64,000 nucleotides of DNA from Pseudomonas libanensis (GTDB lineage Bacteria; Pseudomonadota; Gammaproteobacteria; Pseudomonadales; Pseudomonadaceae). The first letter of the stretch is position 1. Each line of letters opens with the position of its first letter. The stretch lies in NCBI RefSeq assembly GCF_001439685.1, contig NZ_JYLH01000014.1, positions 62,001 through 126,000 of the forward strand. Reading direction: 5' to 3'. Of this stretch, positions 25,238 through 34,199 are shown piece after piece. The position numbers and the translations under genes were made by a program. The notes below the pieces were generated by a model, which was given only the letters and a program-made list of their open reading frames with translations, was not told the origin of the DNA and ran no database searches.

Positions 25238-27136
25238 ATGTCGCACGTATCTGATTTGATCAGCGAGGACATCCTCGCCTACCTGGCCCAGCACGAGCGC
25301 AAGGAAATGTTGCGCTTCCTGACCTGCGGCAACGTCGATGACGGCAAGAGCACCCTGATCGGGCGCCTGCTGCACGACTCCAAGATGATCTACGAAGATC
25401 ACCTGGAAGCCATCACCCGCGATTCGAAGAAGTCCGGCACCACGGGCGATGACATCGACCTGGCCTTGCTGGTCGACGGCCTGCAGGCCGAGCGTGAGCA
25501 GGGCATCACCATCGATGTTGCCTATCGCTACTTCTCTACCGCCAAGCGCAAATTCATCATCGCCGACACCCCCGGCCATGAGCAGTACACCCGCAACATG
25601 GCCACCGGTGCGTCTACCTGCGACCTGGCGATCATCCTGATCGACGCCCGCTACGGCGTGCAGACCCAGACCCGTCGCCACAGCTTTATCGCTTCGTTGC
25701 TGGGGATCAAACACATCGTGGTGGCCGTCAACAAGATGGACATCAATGGCTTTGACCAAAGCGTCTTCGAGTCGATCAAGGCCGATTACCTGAAGTTCGC
25801 CGAAGGTATTGCGTTCAAGCCGAGCACCCTGGCCTTTGTACCGATGTCGGCGCTCAAGGGCGACAACGTGGTGAACAAGAGCGAGCGTTCGCCCTGGTAC
25901 ACCGGCCAGTCGCTGATGGAGATCCTCGAGACCGTCGAGATCGCCAACGACCGCAACTACACCGACCTGCGTTTCCCGGTGCAGTACGTCAACCGTCCGA
26001 ACCTGAATTTCCGTGGTTTCGCCGGCACCCTGGCCAGCGGCATCGTGCACAAGGGCGATGAAGTGGTGGTGCTGCCGTCGGGCAAGAGCAGCCGGGTCAA
26101 ATCCATTGTCACCTTCGAAGGTGAGCTGGAAAACGCCGGCCCAGGCCAGGCCGTGACCTTGACCATGGAAGACGAGATCGATATCTCCCGTGGCGACCTG
26201 CTGGTGCATGCCGACAACGTGCCGCAAGTGACCGACGCCTTCGACGCCATGCTGGTGTGGATGGCCGAAGAGCCGATGCTGCCGGGCAAGAAATACGATA
26301 TCAAGCGCGCCACCAGCTACGTACCGGGGTCCATCACCAGTATCGTGCATCGCGTGGATGTGAACACCCTGGCCGAGGGCCCGGCGAGTTCGCTGCAACT
26401 CAACGAAATCGGCCGGGTTAAGGTCAGCCTCGACGCTGCCATTGCGTTGGATGGCTATGACAGTAACCGCACCACTGGCGCCTTCATCGTTATCGACCGT
26501 TTGACCAATGGCACTGTTGCCGCGGGCATGATCATCGCGCCGCCGATCAATCATGGCGGTTCCGCGCAGCACGGCAGTCTCGCGCATGTCGCCACCGAAG
26601 AGCGCGCCCTGCGTTTCGGCCAGCAGCCGGCTACGGTGTTGTTCAGCGGCCTGTCCGGCGCTGGCAAGAGCACCTTGGCCTACGCGGTTGAGCGTAAGCT
26701 GTTCGATATGGGGCGTGCGGTGTTTGTACTGGACGGCCAGAACCTGCGTCACGACCTGAACAAGGGCTTGCCCCAGGACCGTACCGGGCGTACCGAGAAC
26801 TGGCGCCGTGCGGCTCACGTCGCCCGTCAGTTCAATGAGGCTGGCTTGCTGACCCTGGCCGCGTTCGTGGCGCCGGATGCCGAAGGCCGTGAGCAGGCCA
26901 AGGCGCTGATAGGTGCCGATCGTCTGCTGACCGTGTACGTGCAGGCGTCGCCGCTGGTATGTGCCGAGCGCGATCCGCAAGGTTTGTATGCGGCGGGCGG
27001 GGATAACATCCCTGGCGAATCCTTCCCGTACGACGTGCCGTTGAATGCCGACCTGGTAATCGACACCCAGGCCCTGTCGTTGGAAGAGAGCGTCAAGCAA
27101 GTGCTGGAGCTGTTGCGTCAGCGCGGCGCGATCTAA
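25238..27136 (+). CDS. cysN: Bifunctional sulfate adenylyltransferase GTPase / APS kinase
   Basis: 632 residues: an EF-Tu-like GTPase domain (P-loop GNVDDGKST at 31-39, ADTPGHEQYTRNM, NKMD) that drives APS synthesis with CysD, fused to an APS kinase domain (P-loop GLSGAGKST near residue 471, LDGQNLRHDLNKGL, FVAPDAEGREQAK) that makes PAPS. The fused CysNC form is usual in Pseudomonas, unlike the separate CysN and CysC of E. coli. Ends at a strong terminator. Confidence 0.98.
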   Translation: MSHVSDLISEDILAYLAQHERKEMLRFLTCGNVDDGKSTLIGRLLHDSKMIYEDHLEAITRDSKKSGTTGDDIDLALLVDGLQAEREQGITIDVAYRYFSTAKRKFIIADTPGHEQYTRNMATGASTCDLAIILIDARYGVQTQTRRHSFIASLLGIKHIVVAVNKMDINGFDQSVFESIKADYLKFAEGIAFKPSTLAFVPMSALKGDNVVNKSERSPWYTGQSLMEILETVEIANDRNYTDLRFPVQYVNRPNLNFRGFAGTLASGIVHKGDEVVVLPSGKSSRVKSIVTFEGELENAGPGQAVTLTMEDEIDISRGDLLVHADNVPQVTDAFDAMLVWMAEEPMLPGKKYDIKRATSYVPGSITSIVHRVDVNTLAEGPASSLQLNEIGRVKVSLDAAIALDGYDSNRTTGAFIVIDRLTNGTVAAGMIIAPPINHGGSAQHGSLAHVATEERALRFGQQPATVLFSGLSGAGKSTLAYAVERKLFDMGRAVFVLDGQNLRHDLNKGLPQDRTGRTENWRRAAHVARQFNEAGLLTLAAFVAPDAEGREQAKALIGADRLLTVYVQASPLVCAERDPQGLYAAGGDNIPGESFPYDVPLNADLVIDTQALSLEESVKQVLELLRQRGAI

Positions 27137-27155
27137 GGGTTGGCGCTACAAAAAA

Positions 27156-27189
27156 GCCCGCCACCGATGACTCGATGGCGGGCTTTTTT
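27156..27189 (+). terminator. Rho-independent terminator of cysD-cysN
   Basis: Stem GCCCGCCACCGA / TCGATGGCGGGC, loop TGAC, followed by TTTTTT. 20 bases after the cysN stop. Confidence 0.92.
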
Positions 27190-27217
27190 ACACCTTCTCA
27201 AATGTGGACTCGGTCAA

Positions 27218-27348
27218 TGTGGGAGCTGGCTTGCCTGCGATGGCGGACTGTCAGTTTATTTATCCTTAGCTGATCCACCGCTATCGCAGCATAGGTATCT
27301 ACACAACTGCGATACGAAGCTGAACCCGTGGCGAGGGAGCTTGCTCCC
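27218..27348. repeat. REP elements of two families
   Basis: A TGTGGGAGCTGGCTTGCC element (from 27218) and a GAGGGAGCTTGCTCCC palindrome (27333-27348). Both lie in the 728-base gene-free interval 27137-27864, which otherwise holds the cysN terminator and the structured repeat. Confidence 0.75.
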
Positions 27349-27398
27349 GTGACGGCCTGACAGTCGGCGCCTATCTCCCTAACGTGCCGCGATCCAAA

Positions 27399-27843
27399 TG
27401 TGGGAGCTGGCTTGCCTGCGAAGGCGGCCTGGCAGCGAACTGGGATGGTGGATCAGACCGCGTACATATCCGTTATTAAAGTAACGGCCACTTAGGGTTC
27501 CGCCCTGACGGCGGGTCACTTTGGAAAAGAGCCCCAAAGTAACCAAAGGGCTCTTGCCCCACCACTCGGCACCTCGCCTTGGCTCGGTGTGCCCGAACGC
27601 AGGCTTGAGTCCGTGGGCCGCCGCCACGCGCCATCCATGGCGCGGGGCGGCTAACCCGGCGTCCTGCCGGGTTACCCACGAATTCAAGCCTGCGTTCGGC
27701 CAGCGTGGTTTAACGGGGCGCCTGAGATCAAAAGCAGATCAAGATCAAGAGCGACTTGCTTCGCATCGTGGTTACCGTCGGCTGATACAACCTACAAAGT
27801 TATGTAGATACCTATGGCTATCGCAGGCAAGCCAGCTCCCACA
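27399..27843. repeat. REP-bounded structured repeat, copy 1 (445 bp)
   Basis: Ends in a perfect 23-bp inverted repeat made of a TGTGGGAGCTGGCTTGCC REP. Inside, 27594-27698 folds into a three-way shape: outer stem of 15 bp (27594-27608 with 27684-27698) plus 6 bp (CGTGGG/CCCACG), enclosing two hairpins: GCCGCC-A-CGCGCCAT with its mate, and TAACCCGGC-GTCCT-GCCGGGTTA. The right part (from about 27648 to 27843) recurs at 63111-63322. Open frames across it are not convincing genes. Confidence 0.8.
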
Positions 27844-27864
27844 TTAAATTTCTTCCACATGTGA

Positions 27865-28764
27865 TCAGCGGCTGGCCGGAAAGTCTTTGTGAAGCTGCTC
27901 CAGAAATGCATCCTTGTCTTCCCACAGCTGGTTTATCCAGCCTTGGAACGCCAACCGATACGCTCCATCCTGCTCATAATTCTTGCCAATGAACTCGGCC
28001 GGAATCTGCACCTCTTCAAAGTGCACCACCACGTCCTTCACATTCCCGCACAGCAAATCCCAATACCCAGGGCGTCCGCCAGGATAGTGAATGGTCACAT
28101 TCACCAGTGACTTCAACTGCTCCCCCATGGCATCCAGCACAAACGCAATGCCGCCGGCCTTGGGCTTGAGCAAATAGCGAAATGGGGAATTTTGTTGTGC
28201 ATGCTTGCCCGGGGTAAATCGTGTGCCTTCGGCAAAGTTGAAAATCCCCACCGGATTGTCGCGAAACTTCGCACAGGTTTTGCGCGTGGTTTCCAAGTCT
28301 TTGCCTTTCTTCTCCGGGTGCTTCTCCAAATATGCCTTGCTGTAGCGCTTCATGAAGGGAAAACCCAGTGCCCACCAGGCCAAACCAATCACCGGCACCC
28401 AGATCAATTCCTGCTTGAGGAAGAACTTCAGCGGGCGAATACGCCGATTGAGCACGTATTGCAGCACCATGATGTCGACCCAGCTCTGGTGGTTGCTGGT
28501 CACCAGGTAGGAGTGCTGGTAGTCCAAGCCCTCGAGGCCAGTCAGGTGCCAGCGCGTGCGCCGTACCAGGTTCATCCAGCCCTTGTTGTTGGTGACCCAG
28601 GCTTCATGGGTATGGTTCATCAGCCATTCGCTGAAGCGCTTGGCGAACGGCAGCGCCTTGAACAGGGCGACGATAAACAGGAACGAGCACAGCAGGATCG
28701 TGTTCAGCGCCAACAGCAGCGATGCGATCACACCACGCACGGCGGCAGGTAGAAAATCCAGCAT
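27865..28764 (-). CDS. PlsC-type acyltransferase (YihG-like)
   Basis: 299 residues. Two hydrophobic N-terminal segments, then the acyltransferase motifs NHQSWVD (HX4D), FPFMKRYSK and FAEGTRF. This matches the E. coli YihG-type branch, which uses acyl-CoA or acyl-ACP to acylate lysophospholipid, probably in the inner membrane. It starts immediately after the pta stop (no gap), so it is co-transcribed with pta; the pairing is also known in P. aeruginosa. True acyl substrate unknown. Confidence 0.9.
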   Translation of the reverse strand: MLDFLPAAVRGVIASLLLALNTILLCSFLFIVALFKALPFAKRFSEWLMNHTHEAWVTNNKGWMNLVRRTRWHLTGLEGLDYQHSYLVTSNHQSWVDIMVLQYVLNRRIRPLKFFLKQELIWVPVIGLAWWALGFPFMKRYSKAYLEKHPEKKGKDLETTRKTCAKFRDNPVGIFNFAEGTRFTPGKHAQQNSPFRYLLKPKAGGIAFVLDAMGEQLKSLVNVTIHYPGGRPGYWDLLCGNVKDVVVHFEEVQIPAEFIGKNYEQDGAYRLAFQGWINQLWEDKDAFLEQLHKDFPASR

Positions 28765-30864
28765 TTAGATATCCATAGGTCGGTTAGCGGCTTGAATCGC
28801 CGTCAGGGCGATGGTGTACACGATGTCGTCTACCTGGGCGCCACGCGGCAGGTCGTTCACCGGTTTGCGCAGGCCCTGGAGCATCGGCCCCAGGCTTACG
28901 CAATCGGCGCTGCGTTGTACGGCTTTGTAGGTGGTGTTGCCGGTGTTCAGGTCCGGGAACACGAACACCGTAGCCTTGCCCGCAACCTGGCTGTTGGGGG
29001 CCAGTTGCCGGGCGACGTTTTCGTTGGCGGCGGCGTCGTATTGCAGCGGGCCGTCGATCAGCAGCGAGCTTTGCTGTTCGTGGGCGAGCAGGGTAGCTTC
29101 ACGGACTTTTTCCACTTCTTCGCCACTGGCCGAATCACCGCTGGAATAGCTGATCATCGCCACCCGTGGCGTGATGCCGAATGCGGCGGCGGAATCGGCG
29201 CTTTGCAGGGCGATTTCCGCCAGTTCCGCAGCGCTTGGGTGTGGGTTCATCACACAGTCGCCGTACACCAGCACCTGCTCGGGGAACAGCATGAAGAACA
29301 CCGACGATACCAGGGTGCATCCGGGCGCGGTCTTGATCAGCTGCAGGGCAGGGCGAATGGTATTGGCAGTGGAGTGAACAACCCCGGAGACCAGGCCGTC
29401 CACTTCGTCCAGGGCGAGCATCATGGTGGCGATCACCACGGTATCTTCCAGCTGTTGCTCGGCCATGGGCGCGTTGAGGCTCTTGGTCTTGCGCAACGCG
29501 ACCATTGGCTCGACGTAGCGTTGGCGTATCAGGTCCGGGTCGAGAATCTCCAGGCCCTCGGGCAGTTCGATACCCTGGGCGCGGGCGACCGCCTCCACAT
29601 CCTCCGGCTTGGCCAGCAGCACGCAACGGGCAATGCCCCGGGCCTGACAGATGGCGGCGGCTTGCACGGTCAGCGGCTCGCTGCCTTCGGGCAACACAAT
29701 GCGCTTGTTGGCGGCCTGGGCGCGTTGGATCAACTGGTAGCGGAACACGGCCGGCGACAGGCGCATCTCCCGTGGCGTACCGCAACGTTGGTGCAGCCAG
29801 CGCGCATCGAGGTGGCTGGCGACGAAGTCAGTGATGATCTCCGCACGCTCGCGGTCATCGATGGGAATTTCCTTGTTGAGGCTATTGAGCTGGTTGGCGG
29901 TGTCATAGGAGCCCGTGCTCACCGACAGCACCGGCAACCCGGCCTGGAAGGCGCCACGGCACAGGTCCATGATGCGCGGGTCGGGCAGGGTGTCGCTGGT
30001 CAGCAGCAGGCCGGCCAGTGGCACGCCGTTGATCGCCGCCAGGCTGACGGCAAGGATGATATCGTCGCGATCCCCTGGGGTTACCACCAGCACGCCGGGC
30101 TTGAGCAGCTCCACGGTGTTGCGCATGGTGCGCGCGCAGATGATGATCTTGGTCATGCGCCGGCTTTCGTAGTCGCCGGCGTTGAGGATCTGCGCGCCCA
30201 TCAGGTCGGCCACGTCACGGGTGCGCGGGGCGTTGAGCTCGGGCTGGTAGGGGATGCAGCCGAGCAGCCGGAAATCACCGGTGCGCAACAGCGGCGAATG
30301 CTCTTTCAGGCGCGCCGAGAAGGCTTCCATGCTTTCGTCGGTGCGTACCTTGTTGAGGATCACGCCCAGCACTTTCGGGTCTTTCGGACCGCCGAACAAT
30401 TGCGCCTGCAATTCCACCCGGCCAGAAAGTTCGGTGAGCACCTCGTTTTCTGGTGCCGAGACCAGGATCACTTCGGCATCCAGGCTCTTGGCCAGGTGCA
30501 GGTTGACCCGTGCGGCGTAGCTGGCGCTGCGGGTCGGCACCATGCCTTCGACGATCAGGACGTCCTTGCCCACGGCGGCCTGCTGGTAGAGGGTGATGAT
30601 TTCTTCGAGCAGTTCATCGAGCTGGCCGTCGCCGAGCATGCGCTCTACGTGGGCAAGGCCCAAGGGTTGGGGCGGTTTGAGCCCGTGGGTGCGTGCCACC
30701 AGTTCAGTGGAACGTTCCGGGCCGGTATCGCCCGGGTGAGGCTGGGCAATCGGTTTGAAAAAGCCGACTTTAAGGCCGGCCCGTTCCAGGGTGCGCACCA
30801 GCCCAAGGCTGATGGAGGTCAGGCCCACACCAAAATCGGTGGGCGCGATAAAAAAAGTCTGCAT
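28765..30864 (-). CDS. pta: Phosphate acetyltransferase
   Basis: Converts acetyl-CoA and phosphate to acetyl phosphate and CoA. 699 residues, the long form: an N-terminal P-loop/dethiobiotin synthetase-like part (MQTFFIAPTDFGVGLTSISL), a DRTGG regulatory domain in the middle, and the C-terminal catalytic PTA domain (RIVLPEGSEPLTVQAA, DGLVSGVVHSTANTIRPALQ, VFVFPDLNTGNTTYKAVQR). Start ATG 30864. No ackA lies beside it: the next gene upstream is a DUF3565 protein. Confidence 0.96.
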   Translation of the reverse strand: MQTFFIAPTDFGVGLTSISLGLVRTLERAGLKVGFFKPIAQPHPGDTGPERSTELVARTHGLKPPQPLGLAHVERMLGDGQLDELLEEIITLYQQAAVGKDVLIVEGMVPTRSASYAARVNLHLAKSLDAEVILVSAPENEVLTELSGRVELQAQLFGGPKDPKVLGVILNKVRTDESMEAFSARLKEHSPLLRTGDFRLLGCIPYQPELNAPRTRDVADLMGAQILNAGDYESRRMTKIIICARTMRNTVELLKPGVLVVTPGDRDDIILAVSLAAINGVPLAGLLLTSDTLPDPRIMDLCRGAFQAGLPVLSVSTGSYDTANQLNSLNKEIPIDDRERAEIITDFVASHLDARWLHQRCGTPREMRLSPAVFRYQLIQRAQAANKRIVLPEGSEPLTVQAAAICQARGIARCVLLAKPEDVEAVARAQGIELPEGLEILDPDLIRQRYVEPMVALRKTKSLNAPMAEQQLEDTVVIATMMLALDEVDGLVSGVVHSTANTIRPALQLIKTAPGCTLVSSVFFMLFPEQVLVYGDCVMNPHPSAAELAEIALQSADSAAAFGITPRVAMISYSSGDSASGEEVEKVREATLLAHEQQSSLLIDGPLQYDAAANENVARQLAPNSQVAGKATVFVFPDLNTGNTTYKAVQRSADCVSLGPMLQGLRKPVNDLPRGAQVDDIVYTIALTAIQAANRPMDI

Positions 30865-30943
30865 GCGGATTCTCTGGAGGTGCATGGCTTGGGTGACGCT
30901 CTATGTTTGAGCGCCTACCGCGGATCAGGCGCCAAGGTTAGCG

Positions 30944-31234
30944 CTATTCTTGCGCTTGCGCACACCAGCCGCACGCAAAGGGTTGGCCTATTTTTTCCAG
31001 GCGTTGCGCGGGGTCGAGTACCCAGGCGCGCGACTGCCATGGCGGCTGGTGGCGCAGGTGCTGGGTGTGCCCGCAGGACAGTTCGACGACCCAATGCCGG
31101 TCGTCGTCCTGATGGAAGCCGGTGATGAAGGATGCCGTTGATCGGCCCCGTCCGTCCGGGTTCTGTTCGCTTTCGGGTAAATCCTTGTTTAGACTTGTCC
31201 GTTCTTCATTCTTTTGCAAAAGGTCTCGCCCCAT
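30944..31234 (-). CDS. DUF3565 family protein
   Basis: Contains ITGFHQDDDRHWVVELSCGH, QHLRHQPPWQSRAW and LEKIGQPFACGWC, the conserved DUF3565 block with a Cys/His pattern (SCGH, CGWC) that may bind a metal. The start is uncertain: ATG 31234 gives 96 residues but overlaps the slyD start on the other strand by 2 bases; no better ATG/GTG lies before the conserved block. Confidence 0.75.
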   Translation of the reverse strand: MGRDLLQKNEERTSLNKDLPESEQNPDGRGRSTASFITGFHQDDDRHWVVELSCGHTQHLRHQPPWQSRAWVLDPAQRLEKIGQPFACGWCAQAQE

Positions 31235-31718
31235 GACGATCGCCGCTAACAAGGCTGTCTCCATCGACTATACCCTGACCAACGACGCTGGTGAGGTCAT
31301 CGACAGCTCAGCCGGCGGCGCGCCGCTGGTCTACCTGCAAGGCGCAGGTAACATCATCCCGGGCCTGGAAAAAGCTCTGGAAGGCAAGGCTGTTGGTGAT
31401 GAACTGACCGTCGCCGTGGAACCTGAAGATGCCTACGGCGAATACTCCGCCGAGCTGGTCAGCACCCTGAGCCGCAGCATGTTCGAAGGCGTTGACGAGC
31501 TGGAAGTGGGCATGCAGTTCCACGCTTCCGCGCCGGACGGCCAAATGCAGATCGTCACCATCCGTGACCTGGACGGCGACGACGTGACCGTCGACGGTAA
31601 CCACCCTCTGGCAGGCCAGCGCCTGAACTTCCAAGTGAAGATCGTTGCCATTCGCGACGCTTCCCAGGAAGAAGTGGCCCACGGCCACGTCCACGGTGAA
31701 GGCGGTCATCACCATTGA
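31233..31718 (+). CDS. slyD: FKBP-type peptidyl-prolyl isomerase, SlyD-like
   Basis: 161 residues. FKBP domain with the inserted IF flap: VSIDYTLTNDAGEVIDSSAG, GAGNIIPGLEKALEGKAVGD, VTVDGNHPLAGQRLNFQVKI. The C-terminal tail HGHVHGEGGHHH is a short His-rich metal-binding end, typical of SlyD, which assists folding and nickel delivery. AAAAGG ribosome site before the ATG at 31233. Followed by a strong terminator. Confidence 0.92.
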   Translation: MTIAANKAVSIDYTLTNDAGEVIDSSAGGAPLVYLQGAGNIIPGLEKALEGKAVGDELTVAVEPEDAYGEYSAELVSTLSRSMFEGVDELEVGMQFHASAPDGQMQIVTIRDLDGDDVTVDGNHPLAGQRLNFQVKIVAIRDASQEEVAHGHVHGEGGHHH

Positions 31719-31746
31719 TTGTGGTTTGATCAATAGATAGCAAAAA

Positions 31747-31774
31747 CGCCCCGACTGGTTCGGGGCGTTTTTTT
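31747..31774 (+). terminator. Rho-independent terminator of slyD
   Basis: CGCCCCG-ACTGGTT-CGGGGCG followed by seven T, 28 bases after the slyD stop. Confidence 0.92.
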
Positions 31775-31811
31775 GGGGCCTGAAAATACCTGCCTGACAC
31801 CCATGGTCCAA

Positions 31812-31901
31812 TGTGGGAGGGGGCTTGCCCCCGATAACGGTGGATCAGTCGCCAGAAGCAGTGGCTGACACTCCGCAATCGGGGGCAAGCCCCCTCCCAC
31901 A
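31812..31901. repeat. REP pair (GGGAGGGGGC-type REPIN)
   Basis: Inverted TGTGGGAGGGGGCTTGCCCC elements about 90 bases end to end, lying between the slyD and rpsT terminators. Confidence 0.9.
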
Positions 31902-31935
31902 GTTTGGTCGCGGTGTATTTTCAAGCACAAACAAA

Positions 31936-31969
31936 AATGCCCCGGACCTTTCGGTACGGGGCATTTCTT
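31936..31969 (-). terminator. Rho-independent terminator of rpsT
   Basis: On the minus strand ATGCCCCGTACC-GAAA-GGTCCGGGGCAT followed by TTTTTG. About 40 bases after the rpsT stop. Confidence 0.85.
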
Positions 31970-32009
31970 AACTGTTTCGCAACCAGGGCTGCGTGGCAGT
32001 TGTTACCAC

Positions 32010-32288
32010 TTAGGCTGCAGCAGGAACGCTCAGAGCCTTGATGTGGCCATTCAGGCGGCTCTTATGACGAGCGGCCTTGTTCTTGTGGATGATGCCTTTA
32101 TCGGCCATACGGTCGATAACTGGCACGGCCAGAACGTAAGCAGCTTGGGCTTTTTCAGCGTCTTTGGTGTCGATGGCTTTAACTACATTCTTGATGTAGG
32201 TACGAACCATGGAACGCAGGCTGGCGTTGTGGCTGCGACGCTTCTCAGCCTGTTTTGCACGTTTTTTGGCGGAAGGTGTGTTGGCCAC
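32010..32288 (-). CDS. rpsT: 30S ribosomal protein S20
   Basis: 92 residues, GTG start at 32288. MANTPSAKKRAKQAEKRRSH, SMVRTYIKNVVKAI and KNKAARHKSRLNGHIKAL are the S20 signature; very basic. Divergent from murJ as in other pseudomonads. The 253-base gap to murJ must hold both promoters. Confidence 0.98.
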   Translation of the reverse strand: MANTPSAKKRAKQAEKRRSHNASLRSMVRTYIKNVVKAIDTKDAEKAQAAYVLAVPVIDRMADKGIIHKNKAARHKSRLNGHIKALSVPAAA

Positions 32289-32541
32289 CGTCGAGCTCCT
32301 CGAAAGACTTTTTAGGAAATAGCAAACAAAATAGGCCGCGAATCATGCCGATGACTTGATGGGTTGTCAAGGGCGGCTGATGCGAACTGCTGAGTGGTCG
32401 ATCTGAAGAGGCGGGTGATTTATTTCCGGCGCTTGACCTGTAAACTCGCGAGCTTTGGCTCTGTGCTGTTGCAGGCGCGCAGTATCGCATAAGTGGGCGC
32501 TTTGTTCGCCTGCTCTTTATCTATAGGCGCAAACTCTTTCA

Positions 32542-34080
32542 ATGAATCTGCTCAAATCGTTGGCTGCCGTCAGCTCTATCACGATGATCTCCCGGGTTTT
32601 GGGGTTTGTGCGTGACACCCTGCTGGCGCGCATCTTTGGCGCCAGCATGGCCACGGATGCCTTCTTTATTGCCTTTAAACTGCCCAACCTGTTGCGGCGG
32701 ATCTTCGCCGAAGGCGCATTTTCCCAGGCGTTCGTGCCGATCCTGGCCGAATACAAGACCCAGCAAGGCGAGGAGGCGACCCGTACCTTTATCGCCTACG
32801 TCTCGGGCCTGCTGACCCTGGTACTGATGCTGGTGACCCTGATCGGCATGCTCGCCGCACCCTGGGTGATCTGGGCCACAGCCCCGGGATTTGCCAATAC
32901 TCCGGAAAAATTCGCACTGACCACTGATCTGCTGCGAGTGACCTTTCCTTATATATTGCTGATTTCCCTGTCGTCCCTGGCCGGGGCGATCCTCAATACG
33001 TGGAACCGTTTCTCGGTGCCCGCCTTCGTGCCGACCCTGCTTAACGTCAGCATGATTATTTTTGCGCTGTTCCTGACGCCGTATTTCGATCCGCCAGTCA
33101 TGGCCCTGGGCTGGGCGGTCCTGGCCGGAGGCCTGGCGCAGCTGCTGTACCAGCTGCCGCACTTGAAGAAAATCGGCATGCTCGTGCTGCCGCGCCTGAA
33201 TCTCAAGGACACCGGTGTCTGGCGCGTGATGCGCAATATGCTGCCGGCGATTCTCGGGGTGTCGGTGAGCCAGATTTCGCTGATCATCAACACCGCGTTC
33301 GCCTCGCTGCTGGTCTCGGGCTCGGTGTCGTGGATGTATTACGCTGATCGCCTGATGGAGTTGCCGTCCGGCGTGCTTGGCGTGGCGTTGGGCACGATCC
33401 TGCTGCCGACCCTGGCGCGCACCTACGCCAGCAAGGACCGCCAGGAGTATTCGCGAATCCTCGATTGGGGTCTGCGCCTGTGCTTCCTGCTGGTATTGCC
33501 ATGCGCCCTGGCCCTGGGGATCCTTGCCGAACCGCTCACGGTCTCGCTGTTTCAATACGGAGAATTCGATGCGCATGACGCCTTGATGACCCAACACGCG
33601 CTGGTTGCCTACTCCGTCGGTCTGCTCGGCATTATTGTGATCAAGGTGCTGGCACCTGGTTTTTACGCGCAGCAAAACATCCGCACACCGGTGAAAATCG
33701 CAATTTTCACGCTGATCGTCACGCAACTGCTCAACCTGGTATTTATCGGACCTTTGGCCCATGCCGGGCTGGCGTTGGCGATCAGTGCCGGCGCCTGTAT
33801 CAATGCCGGCCTGCTGTTTTACCAACTGCGCAAACAGCAGATGTACCAGCCACAGCCGGGTTGGGGAGTGTTCTCCCTCAAGTTGCTCGTGGCAGTCGCC
33901 GCGATGTCCGCCGTGCTCGTTGGCCTGATGCACGTAATGCCGGCTTGGGGCCATGGCGATATGCTGGAGCGCTTCATGCGCCTGGGTGTATTGGTGGTCG
34001 CGGGCGCGGCGGTGTACTTCGGCATGTTGCTGTTGCAGGGTTTCCGCCTGCGGCATTTCAATCGCAAGTCGCTGGGATAG
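32542..34080 (+). CDS. murJ: Lipid II flippase MurJ
   Basis: 512 residues, MOP-superfamily membrane protein with about 14 transmembrane segments that moves lipid II across the inner membrane. MVF signature: ISRVLGFVRDTLLARIFGAS, FKLPNLLRRIFAEGAFSQAF, PGVLGVALGTILLPTLAR-like segment (LPSGVLGVALGTILLP). ATG 32542. Gene order murJ-ribF-ileS-lspA-fkpB-ispH is conserved in Pseudomonas. Confidence 0.97.
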   Translation: MNLLKSLAAVSSITMISRVLGFVRDTLLARIFGASMATDAFFIAFKLPNLLRRIFAEGAFSQAFVPILAEYKTQQGEEATRTFIAYVSGLLTLVLMLVTLIGMLAAPWVIWATAPGFANTPEKFALTTDLLRVTFPYILLISLSSLAGAILNTWNRFSVPAFVPTLLNVSMIIFALFLTPYFDPPVMALGWAVLAGGLAQLLYQLPHLKKIGMLVLPRLNLKDTGVWRVMRNMLPAILGVSVSQISLIINTAFASLLVSGSVSWMYYADRLMELPSGVLGVALGTILLPTLARTYASKDRQEYSRILDWGLRLCFLLVLPCALALGILAEPLTVSLFQYGEFDAHDALMTQHALVAYSVGLLGIIVIKVLAPGFYAQQNIRTPVKIAIFTLIVTQLLNLVFIGPLAHAGLALAISAGACINAGLLFYQLRKQQMYQPQPGWGVFSLKLLVAVAAMSAVLVGLMHVMPAWGHGDMLERFMRLGVLVVAGAAVYFGMLLLQGFRLRHFNRKSLG

Positions 34081-34165
34081 AGAGTTTGCCGCGATAAAAC
34101 GGGTGTTTTATCGAATCGACCCATTTGGCCTGCGCTGTTGCCTGTCGTCCGGGGCTGGGTGTGGT

Positions 34166-34171
34166 TATAAT
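34166..34171 (+). promoter_or_regulatory. -10 element upstream of ribF
   Basis: Perfect TATAAT at 34166-34171 with only a weak -35 (TGTCGT, 17-base spacer). Transcription would begin near 34178, so an in-frame ATG at 34182 would have almost no leader, favouring the ribF start at 34200. Confidence 0.55.
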
Positions 34172-34199
34172 CGACCACTTTATGAGCAAGAAGCGCGTT

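Noticed and set aside
24173..27100. A 975-codon open frame antisense to cysD-cysN
   Set aside because: It mirrors high-GC codon bias of the real genes, shows no family motif and covers two certain genes. The same applies to the antisense frames over clpB (47496-50018), pta (28792-31125), the TPR lipoprotein (377-2329) and murJ (32539-34056).
27379..27847. Open frames of about 70-108 codons on both strands in the structured repeat
   Set aside because: They run through REPs and hairpin arms, change frame between copies and are not preserved in copy 2; I treat them as chance frames in a repeat.
27137..27864. CRISPR array
   Set aside because: Repeats are palindromic REPs in inverted pairs without regular spacers, and no cas gene is present in the window.
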